Shown: positions 1 through 5,880 of the stretch, in pieces
How positions within the stretch are numbered: the first letter of the stretch is position 1
Layout of the letters: every line of letters begins with the position of its first letter
Assembly: GCA_030049455.1 (NCBI GenBank)
Contig: JASIKV010000192.1
Span: forward strand, 1-9,565
Origin: Terriglobia bacterium
Lineage (GTDB): Bacteria; Acidobacteriota; Terriglobia; UBA7540
DNA length: 9,565 nt
Direction: 5' to 3'
The notes under the pieces: generated by a model
What the model saw: only the letters and a program-made list of their open reading frames with translations
Told to the model about the DNA's origin: nothing
Database searches by the model: none
Program-made: the position numbers and the translations under genes

Positions 1-150
1 CGTATCGACCACGTCGACGCTGTCCGGCAAAATGTAGGCCACCTCAAGCGGAGGCGTGTGAGCCGGCCTGTAAACAAACCAGTAATAAAGGAATCCCAAA
101 GCCGCGGTCAGGATGAGAAAAATGAGGGCTTTTCGAATGGCCGTTTCCAC
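1..150 (-). CDS. N-terminus of a membrane-anchored protein (partial)
   Basis: Read on the minus strand from a GTG at 150, the frame stays open for 50 codons to the left edge. An in-frame TGA lies 21 nt upstream of the GTG, so this is the only likely start, and a GGAAG Shine-Dalgarno sequence sits 4 nt before it. The peptide begins with a short basic stretch (VETAIRKA), followed by a single hydrophobic segment at about residues 8-28 (core LIFLILTAALGFLYYWFVY), then a proline-rich turn and LEVAYILPDSVDVVDT. This is the layout of a signal anchor with the rest of the protein outside the membrane. The PLEVAY...DVVDT segment resembles the lead-in to an SH3-like domain in some bacterial envelope proteins, but the domain itself is outside the window, so this is only a guess. 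The function is unknown. Confidence 0.6.
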   Translation of the reverse strand, partial: METAIRKALIFLILTAALGFLYYWFVYRPAHTPPLEVAYILPDSVDVVDT

Positions 151-344
151 CCAACTTCCGAAATCGGTGCGTCACAGGGATGACGCCAACCTCGACTTCA
201 TTCTACACTATCTCGCCCGAAGCAAAACCAGCGCGAAAGGCGGTGGAGATCCGCGTATTCAATTTGCAACGCCGCGTCTGCGCATCCGGTAAAATCCGGT
301 GTTACTGATGACTGAGAACTGACGATTTCCCCTCGAGGTGCTGT
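151..344. other. Divergent intergenic region with inverted and direct repeats
   Basis: This is the non-coding space between the minus-strand membrane gene and the hydrolase. It holds a perfect inverted repeat, GCGTCA (169-174) and TGACGC (181-186) with a 6-nt spacer, just upstream of the minus-strand start and a plausible operator for it. A minus-strand TAGAAT (205-200) could be a -10 box, but no good -35 partner is visible. ATCCGGT occurs twice, at 284-290 and 294-300. The heptad repeat at 304-324 and the hydrolase ribosome binding site GAGGTG at 335-340 complete the region. The long minus-strand open frame that covers it and the hydrolase looks like a shadow. Confidence 0.4.
304..324 (+). 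repeat. Heptanucleotide tandem repeat, three ACTGANN units
   Basis: Three consecutive 7-mers, ACTGATG, ACTGAGA and ACTGACG, share the constant ACTGA followed by two variable bases. The same period and consensus recur twice between argR and argG near the right end. They resemble the short tandemly repeated sequences with heptamer units known from cyanobacterial intergenic regions, although kinship is not shown. The array ends 11 nt before the hydrolase ribosome binding site. Confidence 0.7.
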
Positions 345-986
345 ACGAAGATCGATCGCTCCTTCATAACCGGCCCGGCGGGACCGCTCGAAGCGTTGCT
401 CGAATGGGACCCGCTGGCGAAGCCTCAGTGCACGGCGCTGGTCTGCCATCCGCACCCGGTTTACGGCGGCACGATGCACAACAAAGTGGTCTATCGCATG
501 GCAAAGACTGCAATCAGCCTGGGCCTTCCGACTTTGCGCTTCAATTTTCGCGGGGCCGGAAAGAGCGCGGGGACTTTCGATAATGGAGTCGGCGAGCGGG
601 AAGATGCCCGCGCGGCGCTGGATCACCTCACAGCGCGCTTTGCCGGCCTGCCGGTGTGCCTGATGGGCTTTTCCTTTGGTTCCTGGGTGGGCTTGAGCGT
701 GGGAGCCGCCCACCCGCGCGTGACTGCGCTTGTGGGATTGGGGGTTCCGACCGGCATCTGTGATTTCACCTTTCTTCACGAGATTCGAAAACCCAAACTG
801 ATCATCCAGGCGACTCAGGATCAGTACGGCCCGCGCGATCAGGTTGCCGAGCTTTACGGGAAGCTGGAAGAGCCGAAGCAAATTCACTGGGTCGAGGGCG
901 CCGACCATTTTTTCAACGGGAAGCTGGATGAAGTTCAACGTGCCTTGCAAGATTTTCTTGTATCCATGCCTGGCGCTCACGCCTGA
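345..986 (+). CDS. Alpha/beta hydrolase, dienelactone-hydrolase-like (COG2945 type)
   Basis: This is a serine hydrolase of the small single-domain alpha/beta fold, probably cytoplasmic; the substrate is unknown. Numbering from 345, it shows the CHPHP motif (residues 34-38) followed by GGTMHNK, the strand LRFNFRGAGKSAG with the oxyanion-side region, the nucleophile elbow GFSFGS with Ser110, the probable acid Asp159 in ATQDQYGP, and the catalytic His188 in GADHFF. About 213 residues is normal for the family. The first ATG/GTG/TTG in frame is TTG at 396, but the frame upstream still encodes family-like sequence (KIDRSFITGPAGPLEALLEW). A GAGGTG ribosome binding site at 335-340 points to the ACG triplet at 345-347 as the start, either a true non-canonical start or an ATG altered by mutation or sequencing error. 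An in-frame TGA at 309 sets the upstream limit. The zinc-ribbon gene follows after 16 nt. Confidence 0.85.
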   Translation, partial: TKIDRSFITGPAGPLEALLEWDPLAKPQCTALVCHPHPVYGGTMHNKVVYRMAKTAISLGLPTLRFNFRGAGKSAGTFDNGVGEREDARAALDHLTARFAGLPVCLMGFSFGSWVGLSVGAAHPRVTALVGLGVPTGICDFTFLHEIRKPKLIIQATQDQYGPRDQVAELYGKLEEPKQIHWVEGADHFFNGKLDEVQRALQDFLVSMPGAHA

Positions 987-1002
987 CTCGTAACGAGCTA
1001 CA

Positions 1003-1167
1003 ATGGATTCCATGCCCGTGCCTTCCCAAGAGCCGAGTGACGCCCTCTATTGCCCCCTGTGCAAGACCGAAGTTTCCGACCCGCTCGTGTGCGGCGATTG
1101 CGGCGCCGTCATCTGCCGCAAGTGCGGTACGCCGCTTGAAAAAATTGACGAGCTGGGAATTGGCTGA
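1003..1167 (+). CDS. 54-aa zinc-ribbon protein
   Basis: The frame runs from ATG at 1003 to TGA at 1165 and encodes 54 residues. It carries six cysteines in three CxxC knuckles: C17/C20 (YCPLC), C30/C33 (CGDC) and C38/C41 (CRKC), followed by GTPLEKIDELGIG. Two or more such knuckles typically bind one or two zinc ions, as in zinc-ribbon proteins. The paired knuckle spacing is too regular to be chance, and the overlapping longer frame at 1037-1222 translates to low-complexity Ala/Pro sequence, so that one is the shadow. The gene begins 16 nt after the hydrolase stop and is probably cotranscribed with it. Only a weak GAG ribosome binding site is visible; ATG at 1012 (Met4) is an alternative start. 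The biological role is unknown. Confidence 0.75.
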   Translation: MDSMPVPSQEPSDALYCPLCKTEVSDPLVCGDCGAVICRKCGTPLEKIDELGIG

Positions 1168-1178
1168 ATGGCCTTACC

Positions 1179-1210
1179 AAATCGCGGTTCTGTCTGTCGC
1201 CGCATTTTTT
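1179..1210 (+). terminator. Weak intrinsic terminator after the hydrolase/zinc-ribbon pair
   Basis: AAAT(C)GCGG at 1179-1187 can pair with CCGCATTT at 1200-1207, leaving one bulged C and a 12-nt loop, and a run of six T lies at 1205-1210. It sits 12 nt past the zinc-ribbon stop and just before the convergent gene end at 1226. The stem is short, so the call is tentative. Confidence 0.35.
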
Positions 1211-1225
1211 CCCAAGGATTAGCGG

Positions 1226-1711
1226 TTAATTGGCCTGCCGCAAGCGGTCTATTGATTCTAAGAGCAAAAGTTCGTACGACACAGCATCAAATGTGAAGGG
1301 ACCCACGTCAGCGTAATCGCTCAGCTTGACGTCTCTCTCGTGAGTGTTTTCGTAACCGAACGCCTTCCAAATAATGCTTTTGCCCTCTTTCACGACGATT
1401 AAGCTTATTGCGCCGCATCCAAGGTCGCCGCACTCGGAGCAGATGAACAATGATCGGCGGTCGTCCGGAAAGTCGGCTTTCTCCGTCAGTAATAATCGAT
1501 GCACAGCTTTCCGTGTTTCATCGATCGCAAACTCACGACACAGAACTGTCACCATGTCGTTAAGTTTCCCCACTCTTTCCCAAAGCGAGGTTCCGTTCAC
1601 GACGAAATCAAGGAAATGCCTCTCAGACTTGTATGCACCATCAGAGAACTTCACCCCGACGCGAACGGATGGGAAGAGTTTCAGAAGATCGGCCATTGGC
1701 TTTGAAACCAA
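1226..1711 (-). CDS. Hypothetical protein with CxxC-x4-C cysteine cluster
   Basis: This is a 161-residue protein from TTG at 1711; an ATG at 1696 (156 residues, beginning MADLLKLF) is an equally good start, and neither has a clear Shine-Dalgarno sequence. No signal peptide or membrane segment is seen, so it is probably cytoplasmic. The central motif FICSECGDLGCGAISL holds C91, C94 and C99, a possible metal site, followed by a conserved-looking IIWKAFGYEN and GPFTFDAVSYE. I recall similar arrangements in uncharacterised proteins of actinobacteria and other soil bacteria, some loosely named oxidoreductase, but I cannot name a family. Base composition is visibly less GC-rich than its neighbours, and it borders a toxin-antitoxin module, which suggests acquisition. 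It is convergent with the zinc-ribbon gene. Confidence 0.75.
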   Translation of the reverse strand: MVSKPMADLLKLFPSVRVGVKFSDGAYKSERHFLDFVVNGTSLWERVGKLNDMVTVLCREFAIDETRKAVHRLLLTEKADFPDDRRSLFICSECGDLGCGAISLIVVKEGKSIIWKAFGYENTHERDVKLSDYADVGPFTFDAVSYELLLLESIDRLRQAN

Positions 1712-1860
1712 TGCAAGTTTATCGTGCTTTAACTATGCTCACGCTACCAAATTGGGTTTGCCAAACGGAAGTGGGCGTTGCTTTTGAAGAACCCACGGCA
1801 TAAAAGGCATGCTGTGGCTACCCGCCCGCTATGGAGTTCCCCCTTTTCGAGATGAGTCTG

Positions 1861-1896
1861 TGTTAAAATGCACTCGAATTGATTAGTTAGTTCGAG
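1861..1896 (+). promoter_or_regulatory. Promoter -10 and palindromic operator of the toxin-antitoxin module
   Basis: A TAAAAT -10-like hexamer lies at 1864-1869, preceded by TGT, giving an extended -10. No clear -35 is visible. Immediately downstream, CTCGAA (1873-1878) and TTCGAG (1891-1896) form a perfect inverted repeat with a 12-nt spacer. Its position over the expected transcription start fits autorepression by the antitoxin, which is the rule for Phd/YefM families. The binding is inferred, not shown. Confidence 0.5.
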
Positions 1897-1919
1897 CCGC
1901 GTCTGGAAAGGATCCACCC

Positions 1920-2219
1920 ATGTCCACAGCCATCATGGCCAAGGTTGTGCCGGCCCTCACCGCCCGGACCCAATTCGGGCAGATTCTGCGCCGGGTGAAG
2001 CAGAATAAAGAGCGCTTCGTGGTCGACCGGCGAGGCGAGCCGCAGGCGGTCATTATGAGCGTAGAGGACTACCTGAAAAAATTCGTGAAGCGGCCGCCGG
2101 CGGCCCTGGCCGCCCTCCGCCGCGAAGCCCGGGCGAAGCGGCTTGACCAGCTTTCGCTCCGGGAAATCAATCTGGAAATCGCGCGCACGCGCCGGGAGCG
2201 CCGCCGTGCCGCGCGTTAG
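1920..2219 (+). CDS. Type II antitoxin, Phd/YefM family
   Basis: This 99-residue antitoxin should neutralise the PIN toxin encoded next to it and repress their shared promoter. Residues 1-55 match the Phd/YefM fold: a first strand (KVVPALTART), then helix QFGQILRRVKQNKERFVVD, the strand pair RRGEPQAVIMS and the helix VEDYLKKF. This N-terminal half dimerises and binds DNA in the family. The C-terminal half (about 58-99) is highly charged and ends in an arginine-rich stretch (RTRRERRRAAR), likely the flexible toxin-wrapping segment. AAGGA at 1908-1912 sits 7 nt before the ATG, supporting this start; a second ATG six codons in (1935) lacks such support. The stop overlaps the toxin start by 14 nt. 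Confidence 0.9.
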   Translation: MSTAIMAKVVPALTARTQFGQILRRVKQNKERFVVDRRGEPQAVIMSVEDYLKKFVKRPPAALAALRREARAKRLDQLSLREINLEIARTRRERRRAAR

Positions 2220-2625
2220 AGCGGTATTGGACACGAATGTTATTGTCTCCGCCCTCTTGAAACCCGAGGGCAGGCAAGCCCTGCTTTTGGATTTGGCCCT
2301 CTCGGGAAGTTTTGCCCTCCTTGCTTCTCCTGCCCTTCTCGAAGAGTATGAAGAGGTCCTGCGCAGGCCTCGCTTCCGGCTTGACCAGAGAAGGGTCACA
2401 CAGGCACTGCGCGAGATTCGAAGCGCCGCCCGCCTGGTCCAGCCCCGGCGGCAGCTTCTCGCCACGCGGGACCCTGACGATAACATGGTTCTTGAATGCG
2501 CCGTGGAGGGCGGTGCGAATTACGTCGTCACCGGTAATGCCCGCAACTTCCCGAAGGAATTTCAGGGAATCAAAATCATCCTGCCGCGTGAGTTCATGCT
2601 CATTCTGGCCGAACGGCTGGGATAA
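2206..2625 (+). CDS. PIN-domain toxin, putative ribonuclease (COG1569 type)
   Basis: This 139-residue protein belongs to the PIN ribonuclease superfamily, whose free toxins cleave RNA with Mg2+. Acidic positions fit the family: Asp9 in VLDTNVIVSALL, Glu46 in SPALLEEYEEVL, and Asp92 within TRDPDDNMVLECA. The final site reads VTGNARNFP, with Asn111 where many PIN proteins have Asp; this Asn form is common in the COG1569 branch. GTG at 2206 is the likely start because GGGAG at 2194-2198 lies 7 nt upstream and the core domain begins at once. The longer open frame from 2143 is antitoxin-overlapping read-through. The 14-nt overlap with the antitoxin stop suggests coupled translation, keeping antitoxin in excess. 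The whole cassette looks intact. Confidence 0.9.
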   Translation: MPRVRAVLDTNVIVSALLKPEGRQALLLDLALSGSFALLASPALLEEYEEVLRRPRFRLDQRRVTQALREIRSAARLVQPRRQLLATRDPDDNMVLECAVEGGANYVVTGNARNFPKEFQGIKIILPREFMLILAERLG

Positions 2626-2663
2626 GAAAAAGCCGCAGAGTATCGGGATTGCGAGACTCTGCG
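2624..2663 (-). terminator. Intrinsic terminator of the minus-strand two-TM gene
   Basis: CGCAGAGT (2634-2641) and ACTCTGCG (2656-2663) form a perfect 8-bp stem with a 14-nt loop. Read on the minus strand, the stem is followed by GC and then TTTTTCTT (2631-2624), a good U-tract. It lies 14 nt beyond the stop of the minus-strand gene at 2678 and reaches the toxin stop. On the plus strand no U-tract follows, so it probably does not end the toxin transcript efficiently. Confidence 0.7.
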
Positions 2664-2677
2664 CTTGAGGGGAACTT

Positions 2678-3277
2678 TCACGTCGCCTCAGTGAGTTCGG
2701 CGCCGGCATACTCGGCAATGGCCCTGGCGAGATCGCCCGAGCTACTCTTCGTGTCCGTGAACACTCTAAGCAGGATGTTATTATTTTGGTCCAAAAGGGA
2801 GCAAGCGGGATCGTATTCAATGAGATTCGGCAGCCCCGCGTTTACGTGGCTGATCCTGAAATGAGGATTCTCTACGCGAACGGTTTTTATGCTGGAGAGT
2901 GCGGCCACGCCTTGCCCGTTTCTCATCAGAACGTCCCTTCCTCGATTGAAGACAAGCGTTTCCCCCCGCGCGGCGTTGCGGACCGTGGCCCAAAGCGGTT
3001 TGCGGAACCATACGAGAATAGCCACCGGCAAAAGACCAAGGGCCATCAGAGGTATGAACGCGCCGTCAAGCCCCGGCTCAGAAAGCTTTGTGATGACAAA
3101 GCTGTAGAGGAACCCGAGGATAATGGCGGCGAAAAAAAGCGGCGTGAAGACCATGAGGATCCGGCCGCTAATCACCGAGCGAATCACCAACCGCTCGTCC
3201 GGCTCATGCATGTCGTAGCCCATTCGCATTTGGACGTCGTAGGGTTTCGTCTCGTTCAGAGTGTTATCAGGTTGCAT
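2678..3277 (-). CDS. Hypothetical two-TM membrane protein
   Basis: From ATG at 3277 this encodes 199 residues (start MQPDNTLNETK). An ATG at 3340 would add 21 residues (MKAISLPGWVVF...), but no ribosome binding site precedes it, while AAAGAA lies directly before 3277; the choice is tentative. A hydrophilic N-terminal part of about 33 residues (YDMHEPDERLVIRS) leads into two hydrophobic segments, roughly 40-62 (ILMVFTPLFFAAIILGFLY) and 69-91 (FIPLMALGLLPVAILVWF), with a short loop. The remaining part of about 105 residues is soluble and beta-rich, reading like a cytoplasmic PH-like or scaffold domain (LVFNRGRDVLMRNGQGV, FRISHVNAGLPNLIEYD). No family is recognised. It lies downstream of the E1 dehydrogenase on the same strand after a 127-nt gap containing a stem-loop, so cotranscription is doubtful. 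Confidence 0.75.
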   Translation of the reverse strand: MQPDNTLNETKPYDVQMRMGYDMHEPDERLVIRSVISGRILMVFTPLFFAAIILGFLYSFVITKLSEPGLDGAFIPLMALGLLPVAILVWFRKPLWATVRNAARGETLVFNRGRDVLMRNGQGVAALSSIKTVRVENPHFRISHVNAGLPNLIEYDPACSLLDQNNNILLRVFTDTKSSSGDLARAIAEYAGAELTEAT

Positions 3278-3365
3278 TTCTTTAGAGTTTCGTTGCAAGA
3301 ATGCAAAAACCACCCAACCCGGCAGACTTATTGCTTTCATTGAGGAAAAGCACCACGGAATCCGT

Positions 3366-3395
3366 TTAGTCGTCCGCCGCCAGGTGGACGGCTAA
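3366..3395 (-). terminator. Stem-loop downstream of the E1 dehydrogenase
   Basis: TTAGTCGTCC (3366-3375) and GGACGGCTAA (3386-3395) are inverted repeats matching at 9 of 10 positions around a 10-nt loop, 9 nt after the E1 stop. There is no U-tract on the minus strand, so it could be a weak or factor-dependent terminator or a 3'-end stabilising hairpin. The one mismatch would be a G-U pair in a plus-strand transcript and a C-A mismatch in a minus-strand one. Confidence 0.4.
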
Positions 3396-3404
3396 CAACC
3401 TTGC

Positions 3405-5519
3405 TCAGTACTGCGCCAACGCCCTTGCGGCCTTTTCAACGTCTGCGGGCTGAGGCAGGACGGCATCTTCGTGGGTGGGATGGTAGGGAATCATGACGTC
3501 CTTGCCTGCCAGGCGGCGGACGGGGGCATCGAGGTAAGAGAATAATTCGTCCGCGATTCTTGCTGCGATTTCCGCGCCGTATCCCCAGGAGATGCTGTCT
3601 TCGTGCAGAACCAGAACGCGGTTGGTCTTCTTCACTGACGCGGCAATCAGTTCCCAGTCGTAGGGATTCAGCGAGCGTAAATCAAGAATCTCCGGCTGGA
3701 TGCCTTCCTGCTCCAAAACCTTTGCGGCCTTCATGGCGCGGATGACCAGCGAGCCGTAGGTCACAATAGTCAACGAAGTCCCCTCGCGAACCAGATGGGC
3801 TTTTCCAAAGGGAATCATGTAATCGCGGCCGGGGTAGGGCGCGCGATTGTGCGTCTGGCGATACAGGTGCTTGGGCTCGAGAAAAAGCACCGGATCGTCG
3901 CAGCGGATGGCCGCGCGCAGCAGGCCGTTGGCATCGAGCGCTGTTGAGGGCATCACCACGCGCAGTCCGGGCAGGTGAGTGAAAATCGACTCTCCGGATT
4001 GGCTGTGGTAGACGGCGCCGCCGGCAAGATATCCGCCGATGGGGCAACGGATGACCACGGGGCATGAAAAGGCGTTGTTGGAGCGCCAGCGCAGCATGGT
4101 GAGTTCGTCGCGAATCTGCATCATGGCCGGCCAGATGTAATCGAAGAACTGAACTTCCACCACGGGCTTCAGCCCGCGCGTCGCCATGCCGATAGCCCGG
4201 CCCACGATGCACGCTTCCGCCAAAGTTGAATTGAAGCAGCGCGTGCTGCCAAAGTGCCGCTGCAAGCCATGAGTTACCTTGAAGACTCCGCCTTTGCCTT
4301 TCACCTTGGGCAAGTCGCCTTCGTGACCGCAATCGGCGACATCCTCGCCGAAGACCACGACTCGCGGGTCGCGCGCCATCTCGTCTTTCAGGCAGGCGTT
4401 GATCAGGTCCACCATGGTTTTGGGTTCGCCGTGAAACTTGGCCGGATGGTCGAAGTGCTCGGAAGTGGGATCAACGGCGGGCGAGTAGACGAAATCCATC
4501 ACGGTTTCCGGCGGATCGACGGGCGCCGCGAGTGCCTGGTCGGCGGCTTCGCGAATCTCGTGGTCGACGGACGCAGCGATTTCCTTCAACTCCTTTTCAG
4601 TGGCGATTCTCTCTTCCACCAAAAGGTGTGCCATGCGCGCGATGGGGTCGCGCCGCGCTTCCTGCTGGCGCACTTCCTCCGGCTTGTAGAACCGCTCGTC
4701 GTCCGACAGGGAATGAGAGTAAGGGCGAATCACGTGGGCATGAATCAGGGCAGGCCCTTTGCGCTCGCGGACGTACTCGACGGCCTTCCGGGCGGTTTCA
4801 TAACTCTCGGGAAAATCCGTGCCATCGCACTCGAGGGTCAGCAGGTGCGGGAAGCTCCTGACCAGCCCGGAAATCTTTCCTCCGGCTGTCTGCACATCCA
4901 CAGGGACGGAAATGGCGTAGCCGTTGTCCTGGACGACATACAGGACGGGAAGCCGGCGCCCGCTGGCGTAATTCAACGACTCCCAGAACTCACCTTCGCT
5001 TGACGCGCCGTCGCCGAGGGAGATGTAAGCAATCTCATCCTCATGAAAACCTGAAGCGAGCTCCGCAGCCTCATGAATATGCGAAAAATACCAGCTTGCC
5101 TCTGCCGCGCCCACCGCATGCAGAATGCGCGTTCCCGTAGGGCTTGAGCCGGTGACAATGTGAAGCCTTTTTGATCCCCAGTGCGAGGGCATTTGCCGGC
5201 CGCCGCACGCGGGATCGTCCTTCGCTCCCACCGAGGCAAGCAGCATTTCGTGCGGCGTCGTACCGATTTGAAGACAGAACGCCCGGTCTCGATAGTAGGG
5301 GAAAAACCAGTCATGTCCGGGTTTAAGATGAAGAGCAACGGCCACGCCAATGCACTCGTGCCCTACTCCGTTGATTTGGAAGTATGCACGATTCTGGCGC
5401 TTGAGCTGAATTTCCTTGTCATCCACGCGGCGCGCCGCGTACATGGTGCGGTACGCTCCCAGAAGCAACTCCCGGGAAAGCGCGGCGGCTTTCAGAACGT
5501 GGTTCGTAGTGGTGGCCAT
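3405..5519 (-). CDS. Fused 2-oxoacid dehydrogenase E1 alpha/beta (2-oxoisovalerate or pyruvate type)
   Basis: This single 704-residue chain carries both E1 subunits of a thiamine-diphosphate 2-oxoacid dehydrogenase complex, which decarboxylates a 2-oxoacid and passes the acyl group to the lipoyl arm of E2. Residues about 15-335 are E1 alpha: YYRDR (75-79), the thiamine-pyrophosphate motif from GDG (169-171) to Asn199, and a loop YSHSLSDDERFY resembling the phosphorylation loop of mitochondrial E1 alpha. A linker at about 335-365 leads to E1 beta (365-704), with LAEACIVGRAIG around the conserved Glu435, VVEVQFFDYIWPA, HSQSGES and the C-terminal DEISWG-like region LHEDSISWGYG. The closest types are branched-chain (2-oxoisovalerate) E1 enzymes, but substrate cannot be settled by eye. 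GAGGA lies 4 nt before the ATG. E2 and E3 genes are not in the window. Confidence 0.93.
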   Translation of the reverse strand: MATTTNHVLKAAALSRELLLGAYRTMYAARRVDDKEIQLKRQNRAYFQINGVGHECIGVAVALHLKPGHDWFFPYYRDRAFCLQIGTTPHEMLLASVGAKDDPACGGRQMPSHWGSKRLHIVTGSSPTGTRILHAVGAAEASWYFSHIHEAAELASGFHEDEIAYISLGDGASSEGEFWESLNYASGRRLPVLYVVQDNGYAISVPVDVQTAGGKISGLVRSFPHLLTLECDGTDFPESYETARKAVEYVRERKGPALIHAHVIRPYSHSLSDDERFYKPEEVRQQEARRDPIARMAHLLVEERIATEKELKEIAASVDHEIREAADQALAAPVDPPETVMDFVYSPAVDPTSEHFDHPAKFHGEPKTMVDLINACLKDEMARDPRVVVFGEDVADCGHEGDLPKVKGKGGVFKVTHGLQRHFGSTRCFNSTLAEACIVGRAIGMATRGLKPVVEVQFFDYIWPAMMQIRDELTMLRWRSNNAFSCPVVIRCPIGGYLAGGAVYHSQSGESIFTHLPGLRVVMPSTALDANGLLRAAIRCDDPVLFLEPKHLYRQTHNRAPYPGRDYMIPFGKAHLVREGTSLTIVTYGSLVIRAMKAAKVLEQEGIQPEILDLRSLNPYDWELIAASVKKTNRVLVLHEDSISWGYGAEIAARIADELFSYLDAPVRRLAGKDVMIPYHPTHEDAVLPQPADVEKAARALAQY

Positions 5520-5588
5520 TTAATCCTCGCAGTAGGAGGTGTCTTCCCAAATCTGAATTTCGCGAGGCAGACTCTTGCGCTCAGGTGG

Positions 5589-5617
5589 ATTATCAGATTA
5601 TGAAAAGAGAAAGTCAA
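5589..5617 (-). promoter_or_regulatory. Sigma-70-type promoter of the E1 gene
   Basis: On the minus strand TTGACT (5617-5612) and GATAAT (5594-5589) are separated by exactly 17 nt, each matching the -35 and -10 consensus at five of six positions. The predicted start near 5582 would give a leader of about 62 nt ahead of the ATG at 5519. This is the best-looking promoter in the window. Confidence 0.65.
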
Positions 5618-5880
5618 TCCGGACTGCGTTCGGCTGAAGGACGTTTTGTCCACAAAGGGCTTAGGAGGCCCGGATCGTCAAGTTCCGGCTTGCGTCGCGG
5701 CCCCGGCGCATGTATTAATCGCTTCAGTTGGTGGTGCCAGGGATGGATTCGGGAAAGCATTTCTGTCAGCAGGCAAAATCAGCCGTAATGAGGTGGGTCG
5801 TGAGGAACCGAGCCTTGGGCATTCAATTCGTGTTCGGAAGGACGTTTCGTTCGCGAGCCAATGCAAAATCAAGGCGAACC
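5618..5880. other. Intergenic region upstream of the LssY-C gene
   Basis: Together with the E1 leader and promoter this makes a 361-nt gap between divergent genes. Apart from the E1 promoter I see a small inverted repeat, CCGGA (5670-5674) and TCCGG (5684-5688), with a 9-nt loop. Open frames crossing this stretch give unrecognisable, basic, low-quality peptides with no ribosome binding sites. No convincing promoter for the rightward gene was found. AAGGCG at 5871-5876 is the ribosome binding site for the ATG at 5881. Confidence 0.4.

Noticed and set aside
198..1013. Minus-strand 271-residue open frame over the hydrolase
   Set aside because: It is antisense to a clear alpha/beta hydrolase, has no recognisable domain and no ribosome binding site; high GC produces such frames.
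1037..1222. Plus-strand 61-residue frame
   Set aside because: It is an Ala/Pro/Arg-rich out-of-frame reading of the zinc-ribbon gene.
1374..1787. Plus-strand 137-residue frame
   Set aside because: It is antisense to the CxxC-x4-C gene and gives Ser/Thr/Arg-rich sequence without domain or start signal.
2167..2820. Minus-strand 217-residue frame over the toxin
   Set aside because: It is antisense to the PIN toxin whose catalytic motifs are intact, and it runs into a terminator and another gene.
4254..5003. Plus-strand 249-residue frame inside the E1 gene
   Set aside because: It is a complementary-strand shadow of the E1 gene, which shows conserved motifs along its full length.
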